Source: Oligoflexia bacterium (GTDB lineage: Bacteria > Bdellovibrionota_B > Oligoflexia > Oligoflexales > JAGOVF01). From it: a stretch of DNA of 64,000 nucleotides. Below, piece after piece: positions 50,454 to 60,880 of this stretch. The notes below the pieces were generated by a model, which did no database searches, was not told the DNA's origin, and saw only the letters and a list, made by a program, of their open reading frames with translations. A program made the translations under genes and the position numbers. The DNA lies in the NCBI GenBank assembly GCA_030432875.1, contig JAUILP010000002.1:1-64000 (forward strand), given 5' to 3'. Position 1 is the first letter of the stretch, and every line of letters begins with the position of its first letter.

Positions 50454-50894
50454 TTAAGGTGCCTCCTGATAACTATCCCCGCTAAACCCATATTCTTGGC
50501 ATTTTCCCTTCGGGTTATCTAAAAAATCTTGTGGAATAGTGTGCCCTACTTCATCAATAAAGTTTTTCCATGGTAAGCTTTCTAGGTCACCTTGGACGAC
50601 ATTAATGCCCAGGCACATAACATACCAAGAATAAGAGGGAAATTCTGATACGGATTCGATAAGCATTGGTAGAGTGCTAGCATCCCCATAGTTGAAAATG
50701 AGGTCGAGATAATTCCAGTATTCAAAATAAGACTTCAAACGCCCACCATTAGCGTTTATGGCAGTCTGCAATTCGAGGTTGACCTCATGGATAAGCCCGG
50801 TGTCCGAATCTTCATTCAGTTTTTTAGAAAATTCATGGGCTGAATAGATTGCAATAGATTTATCGATAAAATAGCGTGATTTTCGTGGATATTG
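50454..50894 (-). pseudogene. Open frame without canonical start, probable 5'-truncated gene
   Basis: A 146-codon frame of protein-like composition: RKSRYFIDKSIAIYSAHE, then LIHEVNLELQTAINANGGRL, then YFEYWNYLDLIFNYGDAS, ending CQEYGFSGDSYQEAP. It closes upstream at a TAA (50895-50897) and has no ATG or GTG; the first TTG (50771) would cut off a third of the coherent sequence. A parallel frame just upstream has a ribosome-like TAGGAG near 50943 and a TTG about 19 nt on, so a frameshift near 50860-50900 may have broken the gene. No family recognised; possibly related to the lipoprotein next door by location only. Confidence 0.4.
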
Positions 50895-51453
50895 TTAAAC
50901 CCACGAACCAAAATGTGTAAGCTTTTGTTGCTCCTAAATATTAAGCACTTATCTTTTTAGCGTTTTGGCGGATGAGCTAAGCATAATATATCCTAAGTTC
51001 TACGCTTCATTTTCCAGAAGAAGTTTAGATGCCAAGATGAAAGTTTTCTTGACGCATAAAATGACTTTTATCACACAACAATGTGGGGGTGGTATTATTA
51101 ATCATCATTAGGTGATTTCTCTGAAATCATACGAGAGATCTTTGCTGTAATTTTCACTATAAGTCCATAAAAATACATAATAAAAAATGAAATTAGTCTG
51201 AGCACGCGTGCTTTTCTCTCAACAGTTTTTATATGCATGAAAATATCTAAAAAATTGCTTTTTTATCGTTAATTTGATAAGCACGGTTTCAGTTGCCGCC
51301 ACTTAGTTGATTATTTAAATACAGAAGGGCTTGCAACTTAGCTACCTAAACAAAAAAACCAACAGCAGAACAACTAAGAAAAATGAATTATTTATTTGGC
51401 GTGGCCAATCGCCCATTTTCTGATGAGAATAGTGCAGTGATTAAGGAAAGCTA
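50895..51453. other. Intergenic region, no supported gene
   Basis: About 560 bases of AT-rich DNA between the remnant on the minus strand and the HEAT-like lipoprotein on the plus strand. The left end may hold decayed 5' sequence of the remnant. No promoter, RNA or repeat was recognised with confidence. Confidence 0.4.
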
Positions 51454-54348
51454 ATGACTCGGTGTTTTTTGCGTATATTGTTTTTTGTGATTTATTTTTC
51501 CTTACTGCGTTGTAGTTCAGGAAAAAATGATGGTATACGGGCGGCACCACCACCAAATACTCTTACAAAGTTTTATAGTTTTACTTCAGCGACCTGTAGT
51601 ACCGGCGAGCATGTATTTTCTGGGAACAATGAATCGCTCATCCTTCGGGATTTTTGCGGCGCATTGAAAGATGATGCGCTTAATCAATTCTGTGCTTCCG
51701 ATGAACGCGCAAACCTATATACGCAAAACCAATGTGACCTTATTTCTGATTGGGTATTTATTGAAAAAGGAGATAAAAACCAAGGGGCACAGAAAAGCTT
51801 TGAATCAAGCACAAGGCCTAATCCAATTTTTGCCTTTGATGAGATTACGCCCACAGTGCATTCATTAAGTAGTCTTAAGCTCAGACTACAGTTTCTATGG
51901 GCGACACAAACCAAAAATTTTATAAGCCGTATCGCCAAAGATTGGCAGTCGGAAAGCGAATCGATTTTGCGAGATTTTTTGCAGTGCGGCTTTGATTATT
52001 TTGGTCCAAATTGTCTTGAAGGGCAGAAAAAAACTCTTCTTTACGAAGGCACCTTTACAAATTCAGGTGTGGGCTACGCGTTTTTTACGTTCAGCTATAG
52101 TGAATCGCCCCAAATATTTAGTCTCTTATTCCCCTTAGACGAAAATAATCAGGTTTTAGCAGAAAGGAGTAAGGGATACATATTTGGAGTGGCTAATAAA
52201 GACCGTGTTCATGATGCTCAGTTTATATTTGGTAAAAATTCTTCCATACCCCTCGGAGAAGTGTCTTTTAGAAAATTAACGCCGCAAAATTATCATGAGT
52301 TTGTCGCCACCGTTCATGATAGCCGCAGTCAAATACGACTCGCTTTTTATGAAGATGAACTGACTCATTTTTTAAATGAACATGGTGGTAAAGGGGAGAA
52401 ATTGAAAGCTGATGAAATCGCCTTAAGATTAGCTGGCTACGGCATCAATGAAGAACTCCTTGATGAACGGGAGGACCATAATGCGCTATTTTTGTATTTC
52501 AAATATTTTTATGAACACTCTTCTACCGGTGATTATCGCAAATTTTTAGAAATTTCGCGCCACTCTTCTCTCAAAAAAATGGTCCTGCACGCCCAACTTG
52601 CAACGATTCGACTTGGTTTGCTCAATGCTGAGGATGTGCCAGCGCTCATAAAAGCACTGGGGCAAGATGATCAAGAACTCATACGCATTGCCTTTTGGTC
52701 GATAGAGTCTTTAACATTCATACCTTCTCCCCTTAAGGTGGCTTTAGCACGCCTACTCGGAGATGAGAGGGAGTATATTCAAATAAAAGCTGCGGACATT
52801 CTTATAAAATTTGCTTTAGATGCCCCTTCAGTTGTTAAGGTTTCAGAAGTCATCTCAAGAAAAAGTAAAACGCCCCCTATTTACTTAAGAGCCTTAGACG
52901 TCTTGTCTTCGAGTTCTCTTCCTGAGGTAAACCGAAATATTGTTTCTATTATTGACCATCGAGATGCGGATCTAAGACGGGCTTTGGGCTTATTTCTCCA
53001 GGAGCGAATGCCTCTTGAAGACACATTACTTCCAGATCTCGGGCAGCTTGTGGAAAGCCCTTATCCAGACAATCGCATTGTTGGCCTCACATTGATCAAT
53101 TCCCTACCCTCAGAAGAAGCAACATTAGTGCTTGTGCAAAAGTTCCTAAAAATTGATGCAACTCTGCATGACTATTTGATTAAAATTTTGCTATCCCGCA
53201 ACAACTACTCCGACATGCATGTAAATGATTTGGCGAAACTTCAACCGAGAAAGGAAGCGGACTTGAGCTTTACCGGTCTAGAGCTGATGCTACGCATTAA
53301 ATCTCCTTTAGCGGCCAATGCTATAATCGATACTCATGACGGTTGGCTGACTAATATGAATGATAAAAAGGATTCTGATCTCATCGATTATACCCTTGAG
53401 CGTCTATATGCTTTTACGTTTTCGCCTATTAACGCTTTTAATTTGGGAAGTTTTAAGCACGAACCTTACCGGAAGTTTAATGCGATGATTAACTTTCTCA
53501 TTTCAATAGATGGTGATAATGATGAAGTGAGCAGTGTACTTATTGATTTTATTGTTGGTGCGGACGATGTGCAGCGCGAGAAAATTTATCGCCACCTAGA
53601 ATCGCGGATTTTAGGCGGTGACTGTTTACTTAAGCTGGTGGAAAGGTTTCTAAAAGGTAAACCAGCGCCCAAAAGCCCAAAGCAGCAAATAAATTTTGAA
53701 AAAACTATTGAATTTATTAATGAACGAGAGCATATCGGTGCTCAATTTGCCCTGGTGGCAGCAATGGGAATGGAAGATCCTACTGTGCGAAGCTGGGCAG
53801 TCTCACGTTTAGATGTCACAGAATTAGATGCATCAATCGGCGACAAACTCGCCTATTATTTAACGGGTGAATTGGGCACTAATGACGGTGATATACTAAA
53901 TCTGAAAGGTCTAAGTCCGTATGGAGAAACCAGGGAAGCTGCGACTAAATATTTAGTGGAAACCCTAAGCCCCGAAGGATTTACAAGGCTCATGGAATAC
54001 CTTGTCATAGTAGACCAGGACCGCAGTGGTCTAGATATGATACCCCCATCAAAGCGAGATGAGTATGCGGATTTACTGGAGTACTATTTGCGCTCTCTTC
54101 ATTCTTATGATGATATTTCAGATGCGTTTTTAGAGGAGGTCTACCATGGGCTTAAGCATGGTGACCTGTATGGGCAGCTACTTATGTTAAAATTGTTACC
54201 GTTAATTCCTCGCTGTGATGTTTTTGAAAAACTCAAGCTGGCGACGACATTGGTAGGGTTGACGCCCGAGTTTCTTGCCGCTTTGAATGCGACAATTGCA
54301 GAGATGGAGACGACCTTGGGGTTCGGTTGTCTAGTGGCGGTGAAGTGA
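51454..54348 (+). CDS. Large HEAT-like-repeat lipoprotein
   Basis: 964 residues with a lipoprotein signal (FFVIYFSLLRCSSG; lipobox LLRC, Cys21) and AAGGAAA before the ATG. The N-terminal 300 residues contain Cys-rich and beta segments of unknown fold. From about 370 to 650 there are helical HEAT/armadillo-like units (ALIKALGQDDQELIRIAFWS, LARLLGDEREYIQIKAADIL, IVSIIDHRDADLRRALGLF). The C-terminal third is also helical (ALVAAMGMEDPTVRSWAVSR). HEAT-type lipoproteins are usually protein-binding scaffolds. It is convergent with the Ig/PQQ lipoprotein gene. Exact role unknown. Confidence 0.75.
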   Translation: MTRCFLRILFFVIYFSLLRCSSGKNDGIRAAPPPNTLTKFYSFTSATCSTGEHVFSGNNESLILRDFCGALKDDALNQFCASDERANLYTQNQCDLISDWVFIEKGDKNQGAQKSFESSTRPNPIFAFDEITPTVHSLSSLKLRLQFLWATQTKNFISRIAKDWQSESESILRDFLQCGFDYFGPNCLEGQKKTLLYEGTFTNSGVGYAFFTFSYSESPQIFSLLFPLDENNQVLAERSKGYIFGVANKDRVHDAQFIFGKNSSIPLGEVSFRKLTPQNYHEFVATVHDSRSQIRLAFYEDELTHFLNEHGGKGEKLKADEIALRLAGYGINEELLDEREDHNALFLYFKYFYEHSSTGDYRKFLEISRHSSLKKMVLHAQLATIRLGLLNAEDVPALIKALGQDDQELIRIAFWSIESLTFIPSPLKVALARLLGDEREYIQIKAADILIKFALDAPSVVKVSEVISRKSKTPPIYLRALDVLSSSSLPEVNRNIVSIIDHRDADLRRALGLFLQERMPLEDTLLPDLGQLVESPYPDNRIVGLTLINSLPSEEATLVLVQKFLKIDATLHDYLIKILLSRNNYSDMHVNDLAKLQPRKEADLSFTGLELMLRIKSPLAANAIIDTHDGWLTNMNDKKDSDLIDYTLERLYAFTFSPINAFNLGSFKHEPYRKFNAMINFLISIDGDNDEVSSVLIDFIVGADDVQREKIYRHLESRILGGDCLLKLVERFLKGKPAPKSPKQQINFEKTIEFINEREHIGAQFALVAAMGMEDPTVRSWAVSRLDVTELDASIGDKLAYYLTGELGTNDGDILNLKGLSPYGETREAATKYLVETLSPEGFTRLMEYLVIVDQDRSGLDMIPPSKRDEYADLLEYYLRSLHSYDDISDAFLEEVYHGLKHGDLYGQLLMLKLLPLIPRCDVFEKLKLATTLVGLTPEFLAALNATIAEMETTLGFGCLVAVK

Positions 54349-54484
54349 CTGTTAAAAAATAGGTGCACTGATTTTGAACGCAAATATAATAAGTTCATGG
54401 CCCGAAAAGCGGCATATACATGTCCCGAGCGGGATGAGAAGGATACGTTATGTGAAGCAGGCACGCCATGAACAAGCATACATT

Positions 54485-57400
54485 TTAGTTGACCACAAAG
54501 TTGAGCGTGCCAAAAATGCCACTATTGTTGGAGCCCGTCAATGGACTAGGAAAGGTTGTCGGGATATCGGTTTCAACGTGAAATTGCTGAGCTTCAATGC
54601 GCGCACTGTAATTGCCAAGTGGGGTGTCTGATGGTATCACGTATGTACCTGACCAAATGGTCTTGTCAGAATCAAGTCCCTGATAAGTAAGTACAACTTT
54701 ATCACCGTTGGGCATAATGGCTTGTGCCTGGTTATCAAGCCCGCCTGAGCTGGGATCGCGCCTAAGCATGGATGACTTTGCTGTGATTGTCATGGTATTA
54801 CCTGCATGATAGCTTCCTTGGTTTGATGCACTACTTAGGGTCCAAGGTTTTATTGCAAAAACGCTATTTGCCGCAGAATAGTGCTGGAGGCAATAAAGAA
54901 AGCCATTCTTTCCTATTGTTGCTCTGTCACAATTACCCAGAGCATCATATTTCCACTTTAATGCTCCGTTGGTTTGGTTAATCGCGTAATTTCCATAAAA
55001 AATAAGATTGTTAAACGGATCGACTGCAAGGTCGGCTGTCCATGTCGCTCCAGATGTCACTATGGGTCCCCAATTGATGGTTCCATCGCTCGTGTTAATA
55101 GCATAAATGTTGCCTGTACTTTGAGTGAAAAATAGAGAGTCATCTGAAGAAAGACCTCCAACACTTTGTCCACCGCCTATTGAAGATCCATTTAGCCATT
55201 TTTGTCCAGCATTTGCCGTCATGGAAAAAATACCGTTAGCAGCATAACGTCCTGATACATAAGCAGAATTGTCAGCGGCTACACTCGGCGCATCATTGAC
55301 AAAATTACTTGTATTCGCGATCCCCTTTAGAGTGGGATCAGAATTTAAGTTGTCTATGAGAAGCCCATCAGGAGTGGTGCGACGAAATCCCGTTTCACCA
55401 CAGGAAGTCATGTTGCCGTTAGCTGGATTGATGGCAAATGTAGGCGCCATACGCACATTGAGATTGCCGTCCGCAAACTTCCATTTTAAGGTGCCGTCAG
55501 AATTGAGGGCATAATTAGTTCCGTAACGTCCAAAAATATACACTGTTCCGTCTATACCGAGAACGACTCCATTGTTATAGTTTTGCGAATCAGAAATATT
55601 ATAACTCCAAAGCACCGCACCACTGTCTTTTGATACAGCATAAATATTTGAACCATCAAGAAAATAAACGGTACCATTTTCAGAGAGTGCAGGATAGTAA
55701 ACGTTGGTACCTTTAGGTATCGTCCATCGTAATTCTCCGGTTGACGTGATGGAGTTGAACGCATTTCCACCAAAATATAAATTGCCCTCATTGTCTTGAA
55801 CTGCAGAGGAATGAGAATCCCCGTATCCCGAGGCAAAGGTCCAGGCAATCGCAGGATATTCTGGTCCCGCCGTTTTACCCCTCGATGTATCTGCATAATC
55901 AGCTTTATATTTGGGCCATGGTGATGAGCTGTCAAGCCCATCATTCAGTGGGGTGACTGAAAAATTGCTCGCGAACGGTCCTTCAACAATAGTATTAGAA
56001 GCGTTTGAGTGATAAAATATAGCAGCAAAACGACCTACCTTAGATGGGTTTGTTAGTCCGCTAAAAATAAGATATTTAGCGCCAGCAGCTGAATCTAAGC
56101 CGGTGCCATCACGGGTCAAGGTAATGGTGTTTTGACTAGCGTCGTATGATAATGTCACGCCACCATCAATTCCTGATTTTTGCTCCAAGGTTAACCCGGC
56201 GACATTAACATCACTGGAAAAAGTAAGAAAAATTTTCCCATCACTGGGTAAGGTCATGGTTGACGTGTATCGCACAGTCAAGTTTGTATTTGCAGAAATA
56301 TTAGAGTTCCAGGGTATGGTGTAGACATTTGAAAACTGATTTTGATAAACAGTATAAAATATTTCTTGTGTGCTTAGATGATTAGTGCTCATTTGGTCAT
56401 CAGCTGTCAGGATGATTTTGGTAAAGCCGATAGCATTCGATTCTGGTGTTAGCCCCAAGCTACCACCAGTGGCGTCTGAAGCACCGTCATCTGAATAATT
56501 TATTACGATGTTTGTATTCTGAATTAGGGTCTCGTTGGAGCTGCTGGCAAACATAAGGATTGCCTGAACATCTTCATCAGTGCCGCCCCCTTCATCAACT
56601 TGAAAAGCCAAGGTGACAGGCGTATTAATAAGCCCGTGAATACTTTCTGCTACAATAACGGGAGCATCATTAAAAGTTACTGACAAAGACTTTGATGCCT
56701 GTGCAGCAAAATTACCGGCGTCGTCGTTAAGATCGGCGTAAAGCCAAATATTTCCTTCGGCTACATTGCTAAGATCAAAAGGTGCAGAAAAAATTCCAGA
56801 TATACACTGAATATTGCCAGTTATCGCACCTGAAATCGCAACGTAAAGTCCTTCATCTGAGCACGTTCCGCTTATAACGAAGGCTGATTTATTAGCATCA
56901 TTTACCTGAGTTCCTGTAGAAGATAGGCTAATTATTGGTTGCGTAACATCTTTGATCAGAACTTTTGTAGCTCTAGCGGCGACATTGCCAGCATCGTCGG
57001 TCATGTCTGCATTTATGGTCACATTACCATCCACAACATCGCTGTAATCTAGGTCTAAAGAAAAGTTTCTATCCATGCATTTTGCTGCTCCAGAAACTTC
57101 ACCTGAAACTATTACAGTGCCATTATTTTCAGAGCACGTTCCGTTTACAGTAAAGGCGGTTTGATTAGCTTGGTTTATATAATTTAGGAGAGATGGAGAA
57201 AGGGTTACGCTTGGTGCTAGGGTATCCTTTATTACAGTTAGAAAAATTTGATCTGCGGAATTCTTAGCATCGTCTTTTAAATCGGCAACAATAATTACCT
57301 CGCCATCGGAGATATTTGCATAATTAAGCGAGACACTAAAAATATTATCTTTACACTCAGCAGACCCTGAAAGTACTCCTGAAATCTCAATTGTTTTATT

Positions 57401-57928
57401 TTCTTCCGAGCAGGTACCGCTCACAAAAAACTGAGATACATTGCTGTTATTCATTGAAATAGGGGTGTTTGACAGATCGACTTTGGGAAGAATAGTGTCC
57501 TTGATTACAGTTTTGGTTGCTTGAATAGCGTTGTTAGTGTTGGTATTTTTCAATGCAGCGATTATTTGAACTTCTCCATCAGGAACATCCTCATAATTTA
57601 CTAAACTTGAAAAAGCCTCATTTAAACACTGAGTCTCTGCGGTAGCAGCTCCAGAAAGGCTTATTAACACTCCTTCTGGCGTGCATGCTCCAGATATGTG
57701 GAAGCTCTCCTTGTTGCCCAGGTTTATGTAAGCTTCAGTTGTAGATAGGTCAATGGTAGGAGGTCCCCCGCTACCTATATGAGAGGCTTTGTCTCTTTTG
57801 TTGGTTTCCGATGAAGGGTGCAGAATATTGTTTACATTGTCACAATTGCACAAAAAAATGGAGTATACCCCGATTTGCCCTAATAAAGATAGGAGATAGG
57901 ATAGCCGGAAAGTTAATAGTCTTTTCAA
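54485..57928 (-). CDS. Ig-like plus PQQ-type propeller lipoprotein
   Basis: 1147 residues, TTG start at 57928 with GAGGGG 8 nt upstream. The lipobox LCNC (Cys29) is followed by four Ig-like modules of about 93 residues (about 55-425), each with a conserved 'SGxC(S/T)xE' and a second Cys about 20 residues later, ending 'xVIKD'. Cadherin-like and other beta domains follow (about 425-670), then a PQQ-type propeller (about 690-1045) with repeats such as NLYFGGNAF, TVYFLDGSNIYAVSKDSG, TVYIFGRYGTNYALNSDG and NIYAINTSDGTINWG. A last beta domain ends the protein. The Ig module is shared with the FG-GAP lipoprotein at 45698. Surface-exposed; the ligand is unknown. Confidence 0.82.
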   Translation of the reverse strand: MKRLLTFRLSYLLSLLGQIGVYSIFLCNCDNVNNILHPSSETNKRDKASHIGSGGPPTIDLSTTEAYINLGNKESFHISGACTPEGVLISLSGAATAETQCLNEAFSSLVNYEDVPDGEVQIIAALKNTNTNNAIQATKTVIKDTILPKVDLSNTPISMNNSNVSQFFVSGTCSEENKTIEISGVLSGSAECKDNIFSVSLNYANISDGEVIIVADLKDDAKNSADQIFLTVIKDTLAPSVTLSPSLLNYINQANQTAFTVNGTCSENNGTVIVSGEVSGAAKCMDRNFSLDLDYSDVVDGNVTINADMTDDAGNVAARATKVLIKDVTQPIISLSSTGTQVNDANKSAFVISGTCSDEGLYVAISGAITGNIQCISGIFSAPFDLSNVAEGNIWLYADLNDDAGNFAAQASKSLSVTFNDAPVIVAESIHGLINTPVTLAFQVDEGGGTDEDVQAILMFASSSNETLIQNTNIVINYSDDGASDATGGSLGLTPESNAIGFTKIILTADDQMSTNHLSTQEIFYTVYQNQFSNVYTIPWNSNISANTNLTVRYTSTMTLPSDGKIFLTFSSDVNVAGLTLEQKSGIDGGVTLSYDASQNTITLTRDGTGLDSAAGAKYLIFSGLTNPSKVGRFAAIFYHSNASNTIVEGPFASNFSVTPLNDGLDSSSPWPKYKADYADTSRGKTAGPEYPAIAWTFASGYGDSHSSAVQDNEGNLYFGGNAFNSITSTGELRWTIPKGTNVYYPALSENGTVYFLDGSNIYAVSKDSGAVLWSYNISDSQNYNNGVVLGIDGTVYIFGRYGTNYALNSDGTLKWKFADGNLNVRMAPTFAINPANGNMTSCGETGFRRTTPDGLLIDNLNSDPTLKGIANTSNFVNDAPSVAADNSAYVSGRYAANGIFSMTANAGQKWLNGSSIGGGQSVGGLSSDDSLFFTQSTGNIYAINTSDGTINWGPIVTSGATWTADLAVDPFNNLIFYGNYAINQTNGALKWKYDALGNCDRATIGKNGFLYCLQHYSAANSVFAIKPWTLSSASNQGSYHAGNTMTITAKSSMLRRDPSSGGLDNQAQAIMPNGDKVVLTYQGLDSDKTIWSGTYVIPSDTPLGNYSARIEAQQFHVETDIPTTFPSPLTGSNNSGIFGTLNFVVN

Positions 57929-58420
57929 GGAATATTCCCCTCAAACTTGTTTATATAGGAGTCGGAGGTATTCACTAAAAACTTTAATAAGTGGATTCAG
58001 ATTTTAGGGAAAAAAACCGAAAATTACAGAAAAAAATGTAAATTGATTAACCTAAACGTGATGGGCACTATGCGATTATTCTAAATCCTCCTGAAAATGA
58101 TCAATCTTCTTAACTGTATCCAAATGGGTACACTTACTGATTTATCCATCGTAAAAAAATTGAGAATAGGGTTTTGTTGTGCTAAATGAAGTATCAATGC
58201 CTGTATAGCGTCGCGTAGTGAAGAACAATGTGGATTTCTAATCTCTTGTTACATTAAGCTTCCTGACTTAAAAAATCTAAAGAAGTCTCCGGACGTCGCT
58301 GAATAATTATCAATATGAAACCACAAGAACTAATATTTATCAAAGAAATTTCAACATAATAAAGCGGACGCAAAGATTCAATATAAAAAAGAATATATTC
58401 ATTTTTGGAGAACGAGTGTC
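57929..58420. other. Divergent intergenic region, right part duplicated
   Basis: 492 bases between the Ig/PQQ lipoprotein and the first S9 peptidase. From about 58072 onward it is homologous to 60881-61235, upstream of the second S9 peptidase. No separate gene is seen. Confidence 0.5.
58072..58420 (+). repeat. Upstream-region repeat, copy 1
   Basis: Aligns by eye with 60881-61235: both contain CTTAACTGTATCCAAATGGG, GAAGAACAATGTGG and TTCATTTTTGGAGAAC in the same order and near the same spacing, ending at the ribosome site of each S9 gene. Conservation is higher in these blocks than between them. Confidence 0.7.
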
Positions 58421-60814
58421 ATGACTAATTTAGTAATTAAATTTGTGTATTTTTTGTTTTTCCTTAATTCATTTAACGTGGTCATTCTGGCAGAGGAGCA
58501 GGTTTCAAATAATCAAGACTGTCAAGGAAGGGAGTGCTTTGAGGATCAAATAGGAGTCTCAATTGATTTTTCCTATGTCGATGAGCAGAATAAAAAATTT
58601 TTTGAAACTTATGCTCCCTTGCTCGATGAAGATTCAAGAAATCAAAGGCTTCTTGGTTATTGGGCTTCGGATCGAGGTTTTAAAAATATGAGACTTGATT
58701 CCGTCTTGGCATCGCTGTGTGGCGGTTCTTCTGAAGTACCTTTTCATAGACTAAACAACGAAATAAGTAGTGAGCTCTATATTTTTTGCGGATCCAAATT
58801 GATTAGAATTAGGCTTCCTGAAATGAGTCTCTTTTCAGAGGCTAAGGCATTAAGCAACCCCAAAAACGTGTTGTTCGATTTGCGTGATGTTTTACCAGAT
58901 GAACCGCTCGAAAGATTAAAAGCGGAGCGTTTTCATTGCAACCTAAGTGAGAACCGCTGTTTTTTTGAAATGCCTTATCTTGAATCAGGGAATGAAATTT
59001 ATGAGTTTGATCCCCTAACCGAGCGTGTTTACCAGAGCCGCGAATTTGTGGCAACTCAGGAAGACGATAACGGGGCCTATTCAAACGATTTCACCTATTT
59101 AGGTAATGGAATTATGATAGTTTCACAAGGATCACATGATTTTTTCTTTTGGAATAAAAATGAGCCCTTCAGTCAAATAAAAATTTTAAATTATTTGAAT
59201 GAAAAATCGACCTTTCTAAACAACTTAATTGATCCTGACAATGGCGCTCCTCTTGTCGTTCGAGATAATTTTACCCTAAATGACCCGGCAACAGGACAAG
59301 CCTATGCCATAATTTCGGCGATAGAAAATGGCCATAAATGGAGATTTGAAAGCCGTTTTATTGTGATGAACGCATCTGGGTCTTATACTTTTCTTCCAAA
59401 TTATGCGACTAATATTCACGGCATATTTGAAAATCAAGTTATATTTTCGGGAACAGGAGCGGGCACGTTATTGTCATTGGATAGTAAAGAATTTTTATCA
59501 GTCAATCTCTATTCGATGGATTTTTTGAGTGGAACTATAGATGTTATTACAGAGGAAAAACTTCATAATATCGTGGGTCTTAAAAGTGATCGGGCCTATT
59601 TTTTTAATGGACTATATGATTATTATGACCTTCACAATAATGTAATTGTCGGAAAGGCCGGGGTTTTTTACGAAATAACTGTGGATGGAATGCCTCAAAT
59701 AGTGCTGAGTAAACGAACATCTACTGGAAATATTAGTTCTTGGCAAAATATTTTACTTCAAGATCTATGGGAAAAAACTTCCGTCTTAAATGCAAATGGC
59801 ATTTATTATTCCCTTCCCAGTTTTCTACCCTTGACCACAGACGCCATTATAGCTGACATTTCTGGGCCCTATTTTTTCGGCAGTATTATTGCCCACACTT
59901 CTAAAGGCTCAAATACTCTATATGACAAAATAGATTTTTCATTAATGCCGAGAGATTTTGCTCCTATCAATGAGAAACTTAAGCAGACGGTATATAGAAC
60001 AACGTCTGTACTAAATAAAAATTTTGAAATAAACGGGGAGAAAAAAGATCATCTTTTTGACATTCATTTTTTTATGAATAAGGAAACGGATGAAAAATTT
60101 AAGTTAGCGAGAGAAAAAGGAGTAAATGCCCATATTCCAACAATTTTATATATTTATGGTGGAAATGGAAAAAAAGCGATGGATGACGCCACCAGGATAA
60201 GTTCGATGTACCCATGGATAGAAAAAGGCGGGGCTATAGTTTTTGCGGGCATCGCTGGAGGTGAAGATAGCGGTGTTTCAGGTTATTTGTCAGGAATAGC
60301 CTCAAATCGTATGAACGCCATAAATGACATTGAAGCAATAGCGCAAGTATTGTCGCTTACAATTGGATTCACATCATATCAACATTTGGGGTTCCTCGGA
60401 GGAAGCCATGGCGGTTTTGTTGGTGGTTTGACCTATCTATTAAAGAAAAACATCTGTAAAGCCTATTCACTTCTCGCGGGTTATTACGACCTTAGTAAGA
60501 TAAAGTCCCCATCATGGGAAATAAATTATGGGAAATTCCTAACCCAAAAAATTGAGATGGAAGCCTGGTCACTTATGGATAAGGTCGGTCCTAATGTTTC
60601 TTCGGTTGTTTTATTGCAGCATAGTTTATGGGACACCGTAGTACCCTACCAGCAGAGCTATAATTTTGCAAAAAAGGTAGCAGATCTCAATGGCAAAGTT
60701 TTTCTTCTTACCTACGAAATGGCCAAGATGGAGAATGATGCTAAAGCAGGTCATAATATCTTTAGTGAGCCAAGTGAGCTGGATTTTTTTATGAAAGAGT
60801 TGATGCCACAGTGA
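58421..60814 (+). CDS. S9-type (prolyl oligopeptidase-like) secreted peptidase, copy 1
   Basis: 797 residues with a signal peptide (FVYFLFFLNSFNVVILAEEQ) and GGAG before the ATG. The C-terminal alpha/beta-hydrolase domain has nucleophile Ser662 in LGGSHGGFVGG, a candidate Asp738 in HSLWDTVVPY, and His778 in AGHNIF: the order and spacing of S9 enzymes. YIYGGNGKKAMDD is the oxyanion-strand equivalent of HGGP. The N-terminal 500 residues, where S9 enzymes have a propeller, are beta-rich with conserved Cys (CQGRECFE, HCNLSENRCFFEM). It is followed by a paralogue at 61236. Likely exported to the periplasm or surface; specificity unknown. Confidence 0.85.
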   Translation: MTNLVIKFVYFLFFLNSFNVVILAEEQVSNNQDCQGRECFEDQIGVSIDFSYVDEQNKKFFETYAPLLDEDSRNQRLLGYWASDRGFKNMRLDSVLASLCGGSSEVPFHRLNNEISSELYIFCGSKLIRIRLPEMSLFSEAKALSNPKNVLFDLRDVLPDEPLERLKAERFHCNLSENRCFFEMPYLESGNEIYEFDPLTERVYQSREFVATQEDDNGAYSNDFTYLGNGIMIVSQGSHDFFFWNKNEPFSQIKILNYLNEKSTFLNNLIDPDNGAPLVVRDNFTLNDPATGQAYAIISAIENGHKWRFESRFIVMNASGSYTFLPNYATNIHGIFENQVIFSGTGAGTLLSLDSKEFLSVNLYSMDFLSGTIDVITEEKLHNIVGLKSDRAYFFNGLYDYYDLHNNVIVGKAGVFYEITVDGMPQIVLSKRTSTGNISSWQNILLQDLWEKTSVLNANGIYYSLPSFLPLTTDAIIADISGPYFFGSIIAHTSKGSNTLYDKIDFSLMPRDFAPINEKLKQTVYRTTSVLNKNFEINGEKKDHLFDIHFFMNKETDEKFKLAREKGVNAHIPTILYIYGGNGKKAMDDATRISSMYPWIEKGGAIVFAGIAGGEDSGVSGYLSGIASNRMNAINDIEAIAQVLSLTIGFTSYQHLGFLGGSHGGFVGGLTYLLKKNICKAYSLLAGYYDLSKIKSPSWEINYGKFLTQKIEMEAWSLMDKVGPNVSSVVLLQHSLWDTVVPYQQSYNFAKKVADLNGKVFLLTYEMAKMENDAKAGHNIFSEPSELDFFMKELMPQ

Positions 60815-60880
60815 TGGTCGATTATTAGGTTGCTGGTGCCCAAAGCATCAGCGACTGGTTCAAGGGATATAAAACCCTTG

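Noticed and set aside
54374-54631. 85-codon plus-strand frame at the convergent junction
   Set aside because: Most of it overlaps the 3' end of the Ig/PQQ lipoprotein gene in antisense; no ribosome site or family signal.
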